A stretch of DNA of 64,000 nucleotides from JAHEEL01 sp963700375 (GTDB lineage Bacteria > Actinomycetota > Acidimicrobiia > Spongiisociales > UBA5794): positions 496,001 through 560,000 of the forward strand of contig CAVOXF010000003.1 of assembly GCA_963700375.1 (NCBI GenBank), given 5' to 3'. Under the pieces are notes generated by a model. It did no database searches and was not told the DNA's origin. It saw only the letters and a program-made list of their open reading frames with translations. The position numbers and the translations under genes are program-made. Shown piece after piece: positions 61,577 to 64,000 of this stretch; position 1 is the stretch's first letter, and every line of letters starts with the position of its first letter.

Positions 61577-64000
61577 CTCGACTCCGACCTCGGCCGATCC
61601 GACCCCAGAGGCCTCTACCCCGGAAGCACCGACGAACGATGGCCGCAAGCCCCGCGGCTGGCGCCGGTCGCTCTACATCCTCATCGCGATCCTCGTTGCC
61701 TTCGTTGTCTACGCCTTCGCGTTCGCGAAGACGGATGTCTCCCTCGAAGAGATCCAGTCGGAGACTCGACAAGAGCAGCTCTTTCGCATTGTGCGGGCGC
61801 TCGCCCGACCCGACCTGGTCGTTTATGACAGGACAGACCTCGTCGTGACGGCAGATGTGTACGTCCCGTGCAACGGGACGGAACCGACTCCGGTCACGCC
61901 AGACGAGACGGGGGCGACCATTGCCGTCACGCCGACGTGCGCGGCGCCCGGAGATCTCCTCGCGGTCACCGGCTCAGGCTACGAGCCGGGAGCACGAGTT
62001 ACCGTCAACTTCGTTCCCGTGTCGGACTTTGCGATCGTCCTCCCACAGGGCAGAGCCGACGTGGCAGAAGACGGAACCTTCACCCTCTCGTTCGAGGCAC
62101 CAAGCCGCAAGACTGATGATCCCCAGCAGGTCGAGGCCATCACTCAAACCAACGTCGGTGGATGGAGGAATCGCGTATCCGTATGGACGGACACGAACAA
62201 GAACGGGGTCCAGGACGCTGAGTCCCTCCCTGACTCCAACGATCCGATCGCCGCGTACACCAGCGTGCTTCCCGAGTTCGACATTCGGAGTCCCGGCGGC
62301 GTCACCCTCGTCGATGACAACAACAACGTCATCGACTTCATCAGCTGGGGCGGATCCTTCGAAGCGAGCACTGGTTCCGGGACCGGGCTCGTGAGCCGCG
62401 ACATCGGTCTCGACCCGTTCGACGCGGGACCGGATGGCTCGGTTCAGCTCACAGGAACGGGCGCCGTCGCCGAAGACTTCTCATGGTCCGGGCCGTCGGC
62501 GAGCAGCTTTGGAACGATCAACGCCGGACAGAGCGCCACCAACGGTGACGCTCCAGGTGCACTCTTCTTCAACGAACTGGTATTCGGCGAGGAGCGCCGC
62601 CTGGAGATCGCAGGAGCGCCCGGCGCAAGCGTGGCGGATGTCTCGATGATCTTCTTCGACGGGATCGACGGAGCGCAATACAAGATCGTGCAGGTCGCCG
62701 ACAAGACCGACCTGTCGCCGAGGCTGTCGGACAACGCGATCAACACGTGGGACCGCATCGTCGAGACCGTCATGCTGGCGCTCCTCGCCACCACGGTCGG
62801 CACGACCCTCGCCGTCCCATTGAGCTTCCTCGCTGCGAAGAACCTGATGCGAGACGTCACTATCCCGGTCATCAACCTTTCGCTCTCACTCATCGCCATC
62901 CCGATCGGCCTCGTCGTCGGCATCCAAGCCTCCCGATGGGCCTCGTCATTGCGGGCGTTCACCGATGCCAACTGGTCAACGCTGCTGTTGGCCCTCGTCG
63001 TCCTGGTCGCCCTCGTATGGCTGCTCCTGCGATGGATCTTCCCGCCGGAGGAGGAGGACGAACCACCGACGCTCGCCCTGCGCGCCGTCCGGACCGCTGG
63101 CCTAATCGGTGTTGCATTCCTGGCGCTGATCAGCTCATACATCATCGCGGATCTGCTGATCGTCCTCGGTGGCTGGATGGAGGATCTCATTACGTTCGCG
63201 AGCTTCCTCGGGACCTTCGTTGTCTCGCTCGGCGAGATCACCGAGATCGGGATCCCGGTGTTCTCGTCACTCCTCGGGGCATTCGCCTTCGCCATGGCGG
63301 CGAGCAAGTTCGGGTATCTTCTCGACCGTCATCTGTCGCGGACTCTCATCAACGGCCTGACCCTCGGCCTCTCCGCTGTCGCGGGCGCGATGGTCGGCAT
63401 CGGCATCGGCGCCGTCATCGATTGGTTCTACCAGTTGGAGAATTCGTTCGCCACAGTGGTGGTCCCTGCGATCATTGGCGCAATCTTCGGGATGATCCTC
63501 TCGGTGAAAGCGCTCAGGAAGTCCGAATCACAAAACATCGGATTGACGGTGTACTACATGTCTCGGACATTCTTCAACGGTCTCCGCTCCATCGAGCCCC
63601 TCGTCATGGTGATCATCTTCGTGGTGTGGGTCGGGATCGGCCCGTTCGCGGGTGCGCTCGCACTCGCGCTGCACACGACGGCATCGCTTGCGAAGCTCTA
63701 CTCGGAGCAGGTCGAGAGCATTGCCAACGGTCCGCTCGAAGCAGTTCGAGCCACCGGTGCCACCCGCCTCCAGACGATCGTCTACGCCGTCGTGCCACAG
63801 ATCGTTCCGCCGTACATCTCGTTCACGATGTATCGCTGGGACATCAACGTGCGCATGTCGACGATCATCGGTTTCGCCGGCGGTGGCGGCATCGGCTTCC
63901 TCCTTCAGCAGAACATCAACCTGCTGCAGTACCGGGCGGCCGCCGCACAGATGCTCGCGATCGCGATCGTGGTGGCGTCGATGGACTACGTCAGTTCGCG
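61569..64000 (+). CDS. phnE: PhnE-type ABC permease with large extracytoplasmic insert (3' partial)
   Basis: A TTG at 61569 with AAGGAGG nine bases upstream opens a frame of 810 codons to the window edge. Residues 34-53 form the first membrane helix. Residues about 60-385 are extracytoplasmic: an Ig-like stretch (CAAPGDLLAVTGSGYEPGA) and an acidic Ca-loop-like DTNKNGVQD. Segments resembling a lamin-tail domain follow (GGVTLVDDNNNVIDFISWGG ... SVQLTGTGAVAEDFSW, then ALFFNELVFGEERRLEIAG). The PhnE permease core starts at NTWDRIVETVMLALLATT and includes the EAA-like loop GPLEAVRATGATRLQTIVYA. Normal PhnE proteins are much shorter. Confidence 0.85.
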   Translation, partial: MADSTPTSADPTPEASTPEAPTNDGRKPRGWRRSLYILIAILVAFVVYAFAFAKTDVSLEEIQSETRQEQLFRIVRALARPDLVVYDRTDLVVTADVYVPCNGTEPTPVTPDETGATIAVTPTCAAPGDLLAVTGSGYEPGARVTVNFVPVSDFAIVLPQGRADVAEDGTFTLSFEAPSRKTDDPQQVEAITQTNVGGWRNRVSVWTDTNKNGVQDAESLPDSNDPIAAYTSVLPEFDIRSPGGVTLVDDNNNVIDFISWGGSFEASTGSGTGLVSRDIGLDPFDAGPDGSVQLTGTGAVAEDFSWSGPSASSFGTINAGQSATNGDAPGALFFNELVFGEERRLEIAGAPGASVADVSMIFFDGIDGAQYKIVQVADKTDLSPRLSDNAINTWDRIVETVMLALLATTVGTTLAVPLSFLAAKNLMRDVTIPVINLSLSLIAIPIGLVVGIQASRWASSLRAFTDANWSTLLLALVVLVALVWLLLRWIFPPEEEDEPPTLALRAVRTAGLIGVAFLALISSYIIADLLIVLGGWMEDLITFASFLGTFVVSLGEITEIGIPVFSSLLGAFAFAMAASKFGYLLDRHLSRTLINGLTLGLSAVAGAMVGIGIGAVIDWFYQLENSFATVVVPAIIGAIFGMILSVKALRKSESQNIGLTVYYMSRTFFNGLRSIEPLVMVIIFVVWVGIGPFAGALALALHTTASLAKLYSEQVESIANGPLEAVRATGATRLQTIVYAVVPQIVPPYISFTMYRWDINVRMSTIIGFAGGGGIGFLLQQNINLLQYRAAAAQMLAIAIVVASMDYVSS

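Overview
The window is high-GC, densely coded bacterial DNA from an actinobacterium. Supporting signs are a WhiB-type iron-sulfur regulator, a mycothiol-dependent (TIGR03083-type) enzyme, a GlnII plus GlnA2-like glutamine synthetase pair with a GlnR-like regulator, an AccE-like small subunit, CeoB/CeoC-type TrkA proteins and many GTG starts. Lipoproteins and anchored proteins carry Thr-rich linkers. The gene mix fits an uncultured Acidimicrobiia-like lineage, but no rRNA or ribosomal protein is present to settle this. It reads as chromosomal core: no phage, plasmid or integrase gene was seen.

Layout. 0-4.5 kb: glycolate oxidase genes glcD-glcE-glcF (minus), a broken LUD-domain remnant and an Nfu N-domain protein. 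4.5-11.9 kb: a methyltransferase, a LysM/anchored-protein pair, and a MarR locus (marR, YceI, a DODA-type dioxygenase, an alcohol dehydrogenase) with three copies of an operator-like palindrome. 12-15.3 kb: a pterin cluster (FolM-like SDR, folB, fused folK-folE, moaA). 16-21 kb: marC, then divergent glnII and glnA2 with a GlnR-like regulator coupled to glnA2. 22-28 kb: ALDH7-type dehydrogenase, a frameshifted DUF1254 gene, RidA, A-type Fe-S carrier, Mrp, and a broken ClC channel gene. 28.3-31.9 kb: a potassium-uptake operon with a previously unlisted 48-residue membrane protein. 32-35.3 kb: fxsA-nudix-MBL-M23 operon. 35.3-38.4 kb: selA (apparently frameshifted)-selB. 38.4-46 kb: whiB, NfeD, a receiver protein, a CNNM/CorC protein, tRNA-Pro, asd-lysC and a cyclophilin. 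46-51.4 kb: PHP phosphoesterase, histidine kinase, methylmalonyl-CoA epimerase, AccE-like protein, thiolase and glpX. 51.4-59.5 kb: a QTMAN-like glycosyltransferase, PadR, and recR-ybaB-dnaX. 59.6-64 kb: phnD-phnC-phnE, running off the right edge.

Notable points. The phnE product has an extracytoplasmic insert of about 300 residues between its first membrane helix and the permease core. Part of it looks like a lamin-tail domain with its halves in swapped order. Two intergenic elements with CTAG-bounded inverted ends supply stop codons to flanking genes. A separate 53-55 bp repeat occurs three times around tRNA-Pro and lysC. The dnaX linker contains palindromic repeat-like DNA in frame. Several genes carry lesions (LUD remnant, DUF1254, ClC, selA, an alpha/beta-hydrolase deletion). 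Some of these could be assembly errors, so raw reads are the first check.
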